From Cavenderia fasciculata (lineage: Eukaryota > Evosea > Eumycetozoa > Acytosteliales > Cavenderiaceae): 64,000 nt of DNA. Both the position numbers and the translations under genes were made by a program. This document shows, in pieces, positions 12,581 to 25,067 of this stretch. The notes under the pieces are model-generated. The model was not told the origin of the DNA and did not search any database. It saw nothing but the letters and a program-made list of their open reading frames with translations. Where the stretch lies: NCBI RefSeq assembly GCF_000203815.1, contig NW_004457737.1, positions 1,054,001 through 1,118,000 on the forward strand, given 5' to 3'. Within the stretch, counting starts at the first letter, position 1. Every line of letters starts with the position of its first letter.

Positions 12581-13387
12581 ATTTGTATATATTATATTAT
12601 TATTATATTAGAAATAAATAAATATCTATTTATGAGATAGACAAATAAGAGATAAAAGATATAAATGTACAAATTAATTTACAATGAAATGGATTGAAAC
12701 TGTTTGGAATTAAGGGTTAAATAAGAGCTCATTTGGGGGGCATTACTTTACTGCAACCAAGCAACATTGTTTGTTGTGGGTGATTGTTGGTTGCTCATAA
12801 ATGGGGTAGTTTGAATGCGTGTGGTGACACTGATTCATTCATTGCGATGAAGGTGCACATGCATCATCGTGATATCAGTTGATTGATTGGTTGGAGAGGT
12901 GTGGGTTAATAAATGTAGATAGGGATAAGAATGAAACCTATGATTGGGGAAACCAAACCTAACCTAACCAAACAGATATTTGTTTTCAATGTGTCAACCG
13001 GTTAGATATTTGAGCCAATCAAAGTGTACTTTTCATCTCATTGAACTTGCGCATCCGTCAGGTCATTAATGGGGTGGGGACGAGATTTTGAAGATCGTTC
13101 GTTGCCCCTCCTATTATTAAAATTGTGCTCTGTTGTGTTTGAAGTTTGCGACGAATATTTATTAATAGTACCTATTGATTCTACCCTATCTGTTTGGCTG
13201 AGCACTCTAGGGCAATCTCTATTTGTGCTGCACATAATACATTATAATAAATTCTTATATATATCTATTGAATGTTTATCTATCTATTTGTAAACTAAAT
13301 AAGAAGAAGTTTTTTTATTATTATTATTTTTTTTGAACCAGGACATACCACGAGTTATATTGCTCTAATTATTATTAATATTAATTA
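12581..13387. other. Intergenic spacer
   Basis: No gene is supported. The 5' side is the AT-rich promoter of P450 copy 2. The middle (about 12720-13120) is less AT-rich and has scattered GGG and TGG words without a coding frame. It ends at the 3' end of the lectin/TIG pseudogene. Confidence 0.55.
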
Positions 13388-16261
13388 TTAATTATTATTA
13401 TTTTGTTGTTGTTGGTCAGTGTTTACCTCTTGGTCAGTATTTGGAATAGGATCCATTTCTACAGCTTCTCTATATGGTCTGTTCGTTGGGGGTTCCACCT
13501 TCCATACAATGATTGCCACTATTGTAATAGAGAGAAGGAATATCGATAAAAGCACAGAGACGATGACTTTTGGGAGTGAATCATGTAGTCTCTATGCATT
13601 CGTACGGCAAGGCAGAGTCATCATCAAGAATGACTGCGTTGAATACCGGATCTAGTTCAACCGAGTGGCTGAACCTTGGTATGTGAAACGTTGTCAAAAC
13701 GTTGAACCCTTGCTTGTCAGTTTGTTGAGAGAGTGGATCATCTGGAAGGATTGTGACTTTTGATGGCATGATTGTTGAGTTGTCGATAATCATTCTACTT
13801 GCTATCTTGCAGTTTAAAAGTGTTCGTCCAACTTGAACTCTGGTCCATATGATTTGGTCACCTGGAGATACATCATTTCCAATTTTCATCCTACCACAAT
13901 CGTCATATTCAACTGAATCTGATCGAGAATGGAATATAACTTGGAGTGTGTTGATAGGTGATGACCACACCCAATCAATAGTTTTGATTGTGTATTTGAT
14001 TGAGTTTGATGATACTTGAATATCCTCACCCAAGAATGTACTGGTGTTGGTGTCTTGGAATTGAACAACTGTGACATTGAATCGAGTTGATTGATTGTGT
14101 ATGCTTCCAATAAATACTGTTTCAATATAAGATGTCTGTTTATGTTGTGTTTGATTGACTTGTTCCCAAGATACAACATCCATAGACATGCTTCGAACGA
14201 TTGATTTATCATGACTAATTTCTCGGATGGATTGAATTCCAGTTGTGAAATTGACTATGACACTGATCGTTTGACTGGTTGATAGAATTAATGTTGAATT
14301 CATCATAACGGTTGTGTTGAGTTGTTTATCACGATCGATCGATGATGAACAATCTAATAGGGGTTCATAACCACTATGACATTTGCATGTACCAAAATTG
14401 AATTACATATTCCATGAGAGGAACAGTTTTTACGACACTCTTTCGCAAGAGATACAACTTTTGTTGTAACCATTCCAGCAATACCTATTTGGACTGTATA
14501 GTTTAGATCTGTCGAATAGGGCTGGACGGCATCCAATAAACAAGTAATTTGTTTAAAACCATCTCCAACAAAACTTGGTGACTTGCATTGTTTTGATTGA
14601 ATCATTATCTAAACTATGAACCATCTTTTCCAAAATGATTACCATTGATTGTAACCTGTGATGGCTGTCCAGGTATAATACTCGTAATATTGTCAATGAT
14701 TGGCGTGTCATTTGTATAAAATGTAATCAATGGAGTGTAATATTTTACATTTTTGGTATCGAATGGGACTACCTTTCCATTATGAATATTAAATGGAATA
14801 TTATCTGATGGTTTCACCTTTGGATCAATACCAGAATAATACAATCGAGATGGTGCTCCTTTGGATGGACACTATTTGTTGTAAACTCTTTGCCGTTGAA
14901 TGAAACTCCTAAAATCATCATATCCAATTAAATTTAATGATCGATTAAAACATTGATACATTTCTTGTGAATCAAAGGAACCAATGTATGGAGCATTGAA
15001 TGTTACACCCATTCTTACTTTATCAATCATTAATCGATTGACTCTTTCATAATCTCCACCAAATAGAATGGTTGAAAAGAATCTATCTTCACAGACTATT
15101 GAAAAAGAGTATTGCATTAGAATTGAATCTATAAAGAGTATAATATTATTATTTAATTAATTATTACATATACATACAAATATGAGGTTTATAGGTTTGA
15201 GTGTAAACTTGGTCAACTGAAATTGAAATCGGAAGGAGTTTGGTCTCTCCAACAAGAGGTGTTAGGAGTTGGCAAATAATTTGATTTGATGAAGCAAAGC
15301 TAATAATACATGGAATATTTGATGTTGAGACACTGACAGATACTGTATTGTCGGTATCGTCACCAAAGTTATTACCAATCAGTGTAACTAGTCCTTTAGC
15401 TGTGGGAGATGGTGGATAGACAGCTTTGATAAATGGTGGATATGGTTGCCATGCATAGTGTGTTGAGCTGGTTCCACTAGCATCTTGAACAGTGACATCA
15501 TGAAATCCAGATAGACGTGGAACTATACAAGTGACTGATGATTTATCTGTTTGAGTTATATGACATGATTTCGATAGTTGTTTGGTTGGATTGAAAAATG
15601 TAATGTTGATTGTTGAAATGTTGAATTGTGTCAGATTGTTGATTGTTATTGATCCTCCATTTGTACCAATTGATGGAATATATACTTCTGAAATAGGTTG
15701 TATTTCAGGTCGGTCCTCTGACGTAAATATAATTCTCTCCATAGGAAGGAGATAAAGATGGTTCACCTGCATCGAATGGACAATATCCTTTAATAAAAAC
15801 AAAAATGATTATTAATATAATTAATTTTAAAAGAGTTGATCTATTAAAATATACATACCAAAACATTGACCAGTATACATATTAAATAATGGTTGATTGG
15901 TTGCTGGTCCACTTGAATAGGAATAATTACCATTGCCTTCAAGATCTTTACCAGAGACCCATGCTGTCTGATAATTATAGATGTTGTTTTTAATAAAATC
16001 CCATTCTTGTTTTGATTCAAATGTCGCAAGATATGATTTAAAAGTACTGTTTCCAAAACTCGTACATTGATCCATAGCCTCTGTGATTGTAGGAGTATTA
16101 GATAATACTATGTATCCGTGACCATTTCCTCTGACGAAAGTTGACCAAACAGCTGCTACATTTTGTATTGAATTTTGAGCTCGAATGTGATAGATAGAAA
16201 ACAATAAAACTATGACCACATTTTGAAATAAATTAAAATTAAATAAATAATATTTATGCAT
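13388..16261 (-). pseudogene. Decayed lectin/TIG/EGF single-pass membrane protein
   Basis: Conserved pieces in the right order sit in different frames. The first is a signal peptide plus C-type-lectin-like region (from 16261; exon 1 ends 15859, exon 2 starts 15787, ending FGYCPFDAGEPS). Next come IPT/TIG repeats (15700-15178 and 15128-14614), an EGF-like motif (CSSHGIC, then GTCKCHSGYEP, 14440-14345), another extracellular region (14306-13600), and a C-terminal transmembrane helix (VIVSVLLSIFLLSITIVAII, about 13580-13510) with an Asn/Gln tail ending at 13388. Five lesions break it: frameshifts near 15745-15707, 14630-14600, 14395 and 13600, and an in-frame TAG at 14874-14872. No GT..AG intron explains them. 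Intact relatives in dictyostelids are cell-surface adhesion or recognition-type proteins. Clustered sequencing errors are an alternative, but the adjacent genes are clean. Confidence 0.8.
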
Positions 16262-17733
16262 TATCTTTTTAAACAGTGATGATTATTGGTTTAAAAGATT
16301 TACACTATTTTTTTGATATGCCATTATTATATGTTTTTTTTTTTTACATGCCAATAAATAGATAGATTTAATATATATAATATAGATATAATAGATATAG
16401 ATACATATATAATATGCGTGTAGTGATTGATTGACTGACTTTATAAACATGACCAGACTCTAGGTATGTTCATAGTTGCTATATTTGCCACCTGTCATAA
16501 TAAAAGAGAGAGAGACAGACAATAGACCTATAGTTCGGCAAGAGCAATAGACTACAAAGTGTAGATATCACACACACTCTTTCCACACTTTTAATGTAGG
16601 TGACATGTCAAAGTAGGTACGTAAAATGATGATGATATCTAAAATTTCAAACTCTATTGAATTTGAGAGTCAATACCAAACCCACTTTTTGCTGGCATTT
16701 TTTGGTTACATTATATATCTTGTTTCGTCTCTCTCTCTCTCTCTCTCTTTGCGTTTCGGTAGGATTGACATCTATGAAATGATTATAGTAACCAATAAAA
16801 TAGAGTATAGTACAAGTGATAGGCATACTACAATGACAGTGATGATTTTCCACAACATGACAATGACTTTCGGAATGGAATGTCACCTTGACGGAAGAGA
16901 GTGTTGATTGGTGACTATTCTACCACTATACCCAATCGATCAAATTAGTTTGGTTGTATTGGTTGATTTTATATTTGATTGAATGCTTCGATCTTTGGAA
17001 CTGACCAACTCATTTTTGTTTGATGATGAGGAAGATTGAATTATTATTATTTATATTATTTGTTGTTGTAGAGGATGCAAAGATCGATGGATGTATACAT
17101 GTGTCATTATTTATAAGATTAAGCCTCAATCTCTGTTATCTGATCAATAAACATGAAGAACTGTCATCAGAACTATGTTAGAAACTTGAGCTGTCGCTGT
17201 GAGATGGTGATGGTTGTTTGATGATCATTCGATTGTTGCAACTATTAATATTAATATGTTAAGTAACTGTTGTTGTTCTCATTCTAGTGATCATATAAAC
17301 CCTTCATTTGTTTTCTTATGTCTTTTCTTTTTTTTTTGTTATTCAATAATAATTAAAGATACAAACAAAGAGTCGACTGATATCTTTCGAAAGTAAAGTA
17401 ATTTTTTTAATTTTTTTGTTTAACATTCTTGCTGCAAAGGTGAATAAAGCATCAGTCATCATAATCAACTCGAGTAATAGAGAATGATGTTCGTATGTTT
17501 TGTCTTTGACAACTTGAAGAATGTAACTAAACCATTTCAAGACCTATAAAACCATTTCATTCAATATTAAAACTCCGGATTCTTAACAACACTCATTTGT
17601 TTGTATCTATTTTTGACTGAGAGATCTTATCTTATCCTCTATTTACATGTGGATAAATCGAATCGATTGGCTGTAAAAAATGTCTATAGACTGATTTATT
17701 TATTTTCTTCTTTGTATTACCAGATGTGCGACT
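16262..17733. other. Intergenic spacer with a possible exon remnant
   Basis: Mostly AT-rich non-coding DNA, with a (CT)n tract at 16731-16748 and CACACA. On the minus strand, a TTTTATAG-type acceptor near 17544 precedes a frame with protein-like codons (LKWFSYILQVVKDKTYEHH and about 20 more residues) that runs into Lys/Ile-rich AT sequence near 17410. This may be a gene fragment, but I cannot identify it or build a full gene around it. Confidence 0.4.
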
Positions 17734-20468
17734 TTAGATAATCCAGTTTTCTTCGTCTTGGAAATGGTTACGATGGCCACCTTCTGCTGGGTGATTGCAA
17801 TGTGGCAACTGATCATCATCTCTGATGCATTGTGCAGCTCCACACGACGATTTAACACAGGTGTATCCCTTTGAGCATCCTTCTACAGTTCCATCGTGTT
17901 TGATGCGACATTGTGGAGCACATAGTTGGAGATCAGACGTGATAGCACCAGTTGAAAACAAAGATGTAACACCGTCGGTAAATCTACCAATTGTCGAGCC
18001 TGATGAAATGGGGCACTCTTCGTACTCGAGAGTGTATGGGTTGGGAATGGTGATACATCCATGCTTGACATGACATACTGATATTTGACATCGGTTGGCT
18101 GGTTGTGGGCATTTAACTTCATGTGGTTGACACGAAAGGGTGCGAGGATCGTACCTAAAGTATTCACACTCGGTGTCGTATTGAGGGCAGTTGGGTGGCC
18201 CAGCTACACCAGTGGACATTGAGCCCACCCCAGTGGTGGTGGTGGTGGAAGAGGTGGTGGTGGTAGTGGTGGTGTTGCCTCCGACGTTTGGAACACATAT
18301 TCCATCCTCGCAATGGGTAGGTCCGGCACAGATGACTGGTCTTTCGACACATTGACCTTGGCTGCAGACATGGGGTTTACAATAATCGGTGAATGGACAT
18401 AGAACCTGGGTGGAGACACAGACATTATTCACACATGTAGTATTGATACATGTGCCGGAATAGTCACACAAGGGGACACCTACTTCATTTCCAGTGGCTG
18501 GGTCGCAATGATACATGACGCATTGATCGGTGTGGTTGAGCTTTGGAGTTTGGATACACAGTCCACCTTGGCACGCACTGGTCACACAGAGATCGGGTAC
18601 ACTACAGTCCTTGGGAGTATAGGTACAGCCGCTAAAGTCAACACAGGTTCCAATCATACATAGATCGGGGTTGTCACATGGCGCTGCGGCGTACAGGCAG
18701 GTGCCATTCAAACAAATTTCACGGGTACATGGATTTAGATCATCACAGTTTCGAGGTGTTTCCGCACACAGTCCAGTGCTTTCATCACAAACAGATAGGG
18801 CACAAGCACTCGAGGGGGTGCACACTTTTGGCAGATGGGTAATTACACCAGTGTCGGGATTACAAAAGTCAATGGTGCACAAACGACCATCGCTGATGGG
18901 AATGTCTGTGAGATCACATCCGGTTCCATCTGGATGACACTCGAAATCCTGGCATAGAGTGTGTGGGCAAATTGAAGTACAGTTGCATATATCCTTTTGC
19001 GTGTTGACACATTGACTGTTGACACAGGTGTCGGTTGTACATATGTTACCATCGTCACATCTATTGTTGACGTTGATACATCCAAGTGTTGCGGAACAAG
19101 AATCGTCGGTACAACCATTATTGTCATTACAGTCCTTTGGGACTGGGTCAGTACAACGACCGTCGGTACAAACGCTAATTGTACATGGGGTGGTTGGGCA
19201 TACAAGTGGTGTGTAATAACATCCATAGGTAGGGTCACATTTCACGATAGTGCATGGAGCTGGGGGACAAACAACAGTGGTAGGGGTACACAAGTTGTTT
19301 GAACAATTACTTTGAATACAAAGGTTCTTGGGATCGGTACAGCTGATATCCTGATGAGTACAGAATTGAGGCCAGTTTTGACCGTTGATTCCCGGTGTGT
19401 TTACAGCTGGACACCTGTCGATAGTACATGGATTTCTGTCGTCGCAATGGATGGCAGCGTTGCAACATTGAGAACCATCACCTTGACAAATACCACAATA
19501 GTCATAAAACTCACATTCCAAATCAAAGTTGGTTTCGATTTGTATATGGCTTTCGGTTGTATGTCTTTCACAATAAAACATATCAAATTTTAATTGGGTC
19601 TAGATATATAGATAGAATGAGGATAGTGGAATTAAATTAATGTTAAAATGAATATTAATGGGTTTAAAAAAAATGTCAACATACCCCTGGAGGATATGTA
19701 GCAAGACTGATGGATCCAGATTGGGCACCATGGACACCTCCAAGATCCAATACAAGTTGATTGTCTATATATACCCATACATCATCATCTCCAACGAAAT
19801 TAAATACTTCTCCACCCTACAATAATAATAATTAGGAATATATTAGTTTATAAAGTTTAAATTTAATTTAATACTACAATACGAATGAGTTGATACATAC
19901 CATAGTGTGGAGAGTTAAATCCATATGAAGACAGAAATGGAAGTTTTTGTTCAGATAGATTGGATATCCGAGAGCATCCCATCCCTGACCGTTGATTGGG
20001 AAGAAGGCACTGTTAGCATAGGTCCACTTTCCGGAAACTGGGTCTTTGACAAATACCAGATCAAATGGAATTGGAATGTTGATTCCCGGGGTCGAGGTAA
20101 ACCACTGCGAAAAAGTGGTAGCACTATGAATACCACCCTCTAAAGGAAGACCAGCAAAATCTGGAACTCCTTGGGCATTGAGAGTTTGAGAAGCAAGTCC
20201 ATTCTTAAAAGTAATGGGATTATATTCAAAATCTGGATTTAATGTTGGATGATGATCATAAATGGTAACCCTAAAAGTTTTTGCTTTAATATTAAATATC
20301 AAAATAAAAAAACAAAGGGATGAGAATAGATACTTTGGATATTGTGGATATCCACAATCTTTTTCTTTTATATTTGGGTTTGTGATACATACTTTCAGAA
20401 GAAACCAATAGAAAATGTTGGAAAAGTATACATAAAATTATGGAGAGACATAAATTGATAAATTTCAT
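17734..20468 (-). CDS. Secreted PA14/fibro-slime Cys-rich protein (psi family)
   Basis: Four exons, 20468-20393, 20283-19901, 19816-19685 and 19599-17734, join in frame to 818 aa. Residues 1-25 form a signal peptide ([20 protein letters not shown]). Residues 26-210 form a PA14/fibro-slime domain, with [17 protein letters not shown] and the hallmark [20 protein letters not shown]. The remainder is a long array of Cys-rich repeats ([12 protein letters not shown]-type, also [12 protein letters not shown] and [12 protein letters not shown]) broken by a Thr-rich linker near residue 615. This layout is that of the Dictyostelium psi proteins (prespore-inducing factor and relatives), secreted glycoproteins of the developing aggregate. 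Unlike many psi members there is no C-terminal transmembrane helix; it ends in a short hydrophilic tail ([11 protein letters not shown]), so it is probably fully secreted. No frame lesions are present, in contrast to the adjacent pseudogene. Confidence 0.9.
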
Positions 20469-21712
20469 ATCTCTTTCTTTCTTTCTTGTTATTTTATTCT
20501 TTTTCTTTCTGTTTTGAGGAAAGAATAAGGCTATAAATAAAAGAAGAAATGATAAATGATTTAAACAATATAATGTTTTTTGAAAGGTATATGTGGATTG
20601 TGTAGAACAAAAAAGAAATCAATTATCCAAAATGATTTTGATATTGTTGGAGTGGATTGGATTCAATCAGTGTTCATGACAATGATATTGTTGGTTTTAA
20701 AATTAGCAGTGAACAGAATAGATGTTGAAGAGGGTCCCTACAGTGATCGTTGTGATCATGACAATGATCGTTGGTATACTAGTAGTATAGAATAGAAGCT
20801 GTGGAGTGTTAAATAATATTAGCAGTATCGAAAGGATTGGATCCAATGTGTGTTACCGACAATCATCGTGGGTTTATTAGTAGTATAGAATAGAAGCTGT
20901 GGAGGGTTTACTCTTGATAAATATAGTGATTCGTGAGCCCACTATTCTCGTTCCTTTTTTATACCATAAGCCATTCCTTATTCGAGGATGTTGGTTGTTT
21001 TACAATATATGAGGTTCTAAAAAGAAATGATTATGATTGATCCATAATCGAAACCACTATGTGTACTGTTTGTATGTAATTAAACAATTATAAAAATGTT
21101 GGCTACTGTTTGGATTTGTCATAATTTATTGTATTATTTTTTTTCGTGGATTTGATTGAGGAACTGAATGAATGGTGTGGTCCAACACAATATGTGGTGT
21201 GGTCCAACACAATATATGTGGTGGCCCTTTTTCGAAATCCAAAACAATCATGTACAACAAAAAACAATTTTTCAATCGATTGCGACTGTAAACAACACCT
21301 TATGGTATTATGAACTGATCCGTGGATGGATGGATCAACCACCATCATGCACTCTACAATCCATTTCTAGCACACTGAACAAAGAATTGATTGAATAATA
21401 AACACTGATTGAAAAATAGTTGGATCTATTCTTTTTCCAAATAAACCAGAATCTGAATGATGAATGCAATTTAAATTGGTATGAAAAAAAAAAAAGAAAG
21501 AAAGAGATATATTATCTTTATTTAATAATACTATTTAAAGACTTAACTCTCAGAGCAAGAGAATGAAAGAAATCTTTATTTTAATTATATTATTGAGCTG
21601 GTACATTCTAAAAAACGATCGATTCGTAGATTGAGGTTGGAAAAGTAGTACTTTTCCCAAAATTAAATAGGGAGGAGGAGGAAAAATGATTATTTATTTA
21701 AAAATGTTTATC
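20469..21712. other. Intergenic spacer with short repeats
   Basis: No gene is supported; an ORF at 20580-20795 has no family features. It holds a 27-bp direct repeat (listed separately) and a tandem near-repeat at about 21174-21220 built on GTGTGGTCCAACACAATAT, itself close to a palindrome (GTGTGGTCCAACAC). Both probably reflect local duplication. Confidence 0.5.
20780..20904. repeat. 27-bp perfect direct repeat, 98-bp period
   Basis: Identical 27-mers occupy 20780-20806 and 20878-20904; they begin TAGTAGTATAGAATAGAAGC and end TGTGGAG. Partial similarity around GGATTGGATTCAAT and GGATTGGATCCAAT upstream of each suggests a decayed duplication of roughly 100 bp. Confidence 0.7.
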
Positions 21713-23404
21713 TTATCTCGCTTCAATCTTGTATGCATGATTGAGTGGATGGATAGCAATTCCTGCAACTTCGGATTCATCCAATTGTTTTCCAGTTGGT
21801 GAGGAGATTTTGAAATTCTTGAAAATGTTTGCCAATGCTGAATACATCTCGTCCATTGCAACATGTAAACCAAGGCAATTTCTTTCACCAACGTTGAATG
21901 GAAGGTAGGATTCCAATCTTTCGTTTGTAAGGAAACGTTCTGGCATAAAGACATCGGGATTGGGGAAACAATTTGGGTCACGGAGAATGGTGTAGTAGTT
22001 TGGAATGACATGGGTACCCTTTGGAATAAAACATCCGTCAATGACGATTGGCTCGAGTGCCACTCTTGGGAATCCAATGGGTGCAATATGCTTGTATCTG
22101 AGTACCTCTTTGAGCATGGCATGGGTGTATGGAGTGTCTTGTTTGTTGTTGCTTTGAACTCTTGTGTCCAATCCAAAAGCATCTCTCAACTCACTACTAA
22201 CCTTTTCTTGAATGTGTGGTTGGTTGACCAAAAACAATGCGGCCCAACTCAATGTATTGGCCGATGTTTCAACACCTGTAATCATCAAATCAAATGTTAC
22301 ATTGGTCAATAAATCTTCATCATAGTCTTGTAAAATCATAAAATCTAACATGTCTCTTGGTCTATTAATAAAATACATAAAGGTTTGTTAATCATCGATA
22401 CTCTATTTCCAGTTTGTTTTGACAAATAACATACTTGTTTTTATCGATAGTTTGAACATGCTCTTTTACATATTTTCTAACTTCACCTTTTACATCTTCG
22501 ATTTCATTTCCAATCTTGCTAATCAACATGTAGTAGATGGGAGAGAGGGCATGGATAGTTTCGAAAAGTTGACCATGTGCCATTTTCGTAATCATTCTTT
22601 CGAGTGGCCCAAAAGTTTTACCCATCAAACCATCTTGAATAGTATCGGTATACTCAATCTTGTATGAAAAGATTACTTTACATGCAACTGCAAATGTATA
22701 TTTCTTGAAAAAATCGTTCAACTTGAGCTAAAATAAATATTATTAATTTAAAGTTCATTTGTTTGTTTGGTTATAATTCTTACAAGTTCACCAGATTGAG
22801 CATGTTCTTTTAATTTTCTAGTTAATTGTTCGCCATATTCATTGATTGCATCGGACCATAATTCAGAGGTTTTGGTCTTGGTGAAATGTGGAGAGAGAGC
22901 ATGACGGATTGGTTTCCAAGTCTTGTGTGGACCCATCAATAGATCGTTAAAGTCTGGTGAAAAGAGACGGAGAGTTGGGGTAGGTGGACGATCACTGAAT
23001 ATCTTAAAGTTTTTGCTATTCATTTCGGTCAATAAACTAGCGTCGTTGACAATGATACTATAGTTATCACCAAACCAAATGGACATTAATTTACCATACT
23101 TTTTCGAGAGACTGTGTAATCTAAGTTGTGGAGGATCTCTTGAAATCAAACAATACAATCCACCAATAATTGGTAATGATAATGGTCCCTTTGGATCACT
23201 TGTTGAAAATTTAGCATTCTTTTTAATCTAAAATAAATAACAAAAAAAAAATAGATAAGATGTCAATATAATAATGATCCAAAAAATATATATATATTTA
23301 TATATATTTCCAGATTTTTTTTTATTTTTTTTTCATTGTATACTTACAAAAGAATAAACCAAGAATACTAAAAATATATAAAATATAATGTTTAGGTTTA
23401 TCAT
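21713..23404 (-). CDS. Cytochrome P450 (copy 3)
   Basis: Four exons on the minus strand, 23404-23348, 23227-22784, 22727-22435 and 22361-21713, join in frame to 480 aa. Exon 1 again encodes exactly 19 residues of membrane anchor (MINLNIIFYIFLVFLVYSF), and all three introns match those of copies 1 and 2. P450 signatures: an I-helix with TGVETS, the ExxR helix around LKEVLRYK, and the heme loop FNVGERNCLG with Cys 427. The sequence is clearly more diverged from copies 1 and 2 than they are from each other, for example ERN versus PRV/PRA in the heme loop. Expected to be an ER-membrane mono-oxygenase of unknown substrate. Together the three genes form a P450 cluster interrupted by two unrelated extracellular-protein genes. 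Confidence 0.93.
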
Positions 23405-23443
23405 ATTTTAGTCTATATAGAAAACTTTATAGTTTTTTTATGA

Positions 23444-23495
<52 letters not shown>

Positions 23496-25067
23496 TAATG
23501 GGGAGATGGGGATTTTTTTTAAACTATTTCTATTTATAAAAAAAAGTGATGATGATGAATGGTATTATTGGGTGGTTGGTTTGGTTGGGTGTCGTGTCGT
23601 TGTTGTAGTTGGAGATTTATGTTTATGTTTATGTTTTTGTTGTTATATTTATATATAAATATATTTATATATCAGGGGTGTATATCAAATTAATGTAAAT
23701 ATGTAATCTTTAATTAATCCGTCCGTTTATATTTATCCTAATTTAAATAATGTAATGGTTGGAATGATTTTTAGTATTAGATGAATCTGACAACTTGTCT
23801 TCTTCTTGGCGTTGTTGTTGGGTTTTCTAAATTGGTGTTCGTTCTCCTCTCCTCCAAGTCGCTCACTTCACAGTTGTCTCTTCACACAACACACAACTCC
23901 TTCTAGATATAATAAATATATTATAATGTTTAAATTACATACTGTTGCTTTGCTTGGTCAAGGAAAGGAATCACACAGTCCTATGTCAGTCAGGTAAGGT
24001 CAGTGGTCAGTGGTGGTCAGTTCCAACCCACACAATGAAAATGACAGGACAAGAGATTCTTAAAGAAGAAGAGTTGAGGGTCTGGTCGGTAATTATTAAT
24101 TATTTTGTATGTGTTGTTATTGTTGTCAGAGGGATGGAGGAAGGGAGGTGGATGGATTAATTGATTGATGGATGATGGATGATAAATTAGATGTTACACA
24201 CAATGATTGATTGATTGATTGAAGAGAAGAGGTGGAGATAATACTATTTAGTAGGTGTATATATAATTGGTTCTGATGAAGAGATGTGCTGTGGTCAATG
24301 ATCATTTTTCCTTCCTCTCTTAGGTCTGTTCTGTAACATAAAACAATCAAATCAAATCCGACCTAGGATATATTTGATGATTTGATTTATCGTTCAGTGT
24401 ACACTGTTTTTGCTTCCTATGCACCCACCCCATCCAAAGTGAATGGTTGGGGTGATTCAATTCCATAACCGCGGTTCCACAGTGAACACACACTGAATGA
24501 AACACAAACCATTGTTGATGGTTGTTGTGTTTATATTTTTGTGTTGTTGGTAGGTAGGTAGGTGGTGTGTGAGTGTGTAACTGAATGTCTTTGATGATGA
24601 TGATCGGATGGGAGGAGGGGGTGACGCTGATTAGGATCAATTGATATAGTTCAAACTCGTAGAGGTGATCGTTGGAAGCCAAACTCAACGGGGAGGTGCA
24701 ATGAGCTTAACTACTGTGTGAATTAAAAATAACACACACATGCTGCTGTATACAGTCTGCATCTCTAATACCCCCTCCTCATCGGTCATCCCTCCCTTTA
24801 AAAGACACACACACTTTAACGTCATTTTAAAGATGGTTGTACCGTTTCAAAACAGACTAGTCTGTTTGATCAAACAGTGTGGTATCAAACGATACATGCA
24901 TTGGGATCTATCTCTTTTTTTTTTATTTTTTAATTTGATTTGGTTTTTTTGAACTGTTGTTTGGCAATGACAGCCCACACACTACACACACAAACCTAAT
25001 CCAATTTAAACTGTTTATGGTAAAAATACAACAATGGGAAGGGGGAAGGGTTTTTTTTGTTCCAAGA
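23405..25067. other. Intergenic spacer
   Basis: No credible gene is seen on either strand. The spacer carries a TTA/ATT microsatellite, GATT/GATG-rich simple sequence around 24150-24220 and ACACAC tracts around 24730-24820. It contains the P450 copy 3 promoter on its left and the 3' flank of the BCS1 gene on its right. Confidence 0.55.
23445..23496. repeat. (ATT)n microsatellite
   Basis: About 17 uninterrupted ATT units lie in non-coding DNA just upstream of P450 copy 3. This is typical dictyostelid simple sequence. Confidence 0.9.

Noticed and set aside
23440-23658. Plus-strand poly-Leu frame
   Set aside because: Produced by the ATT/TTA microsatellite; no real coding character.
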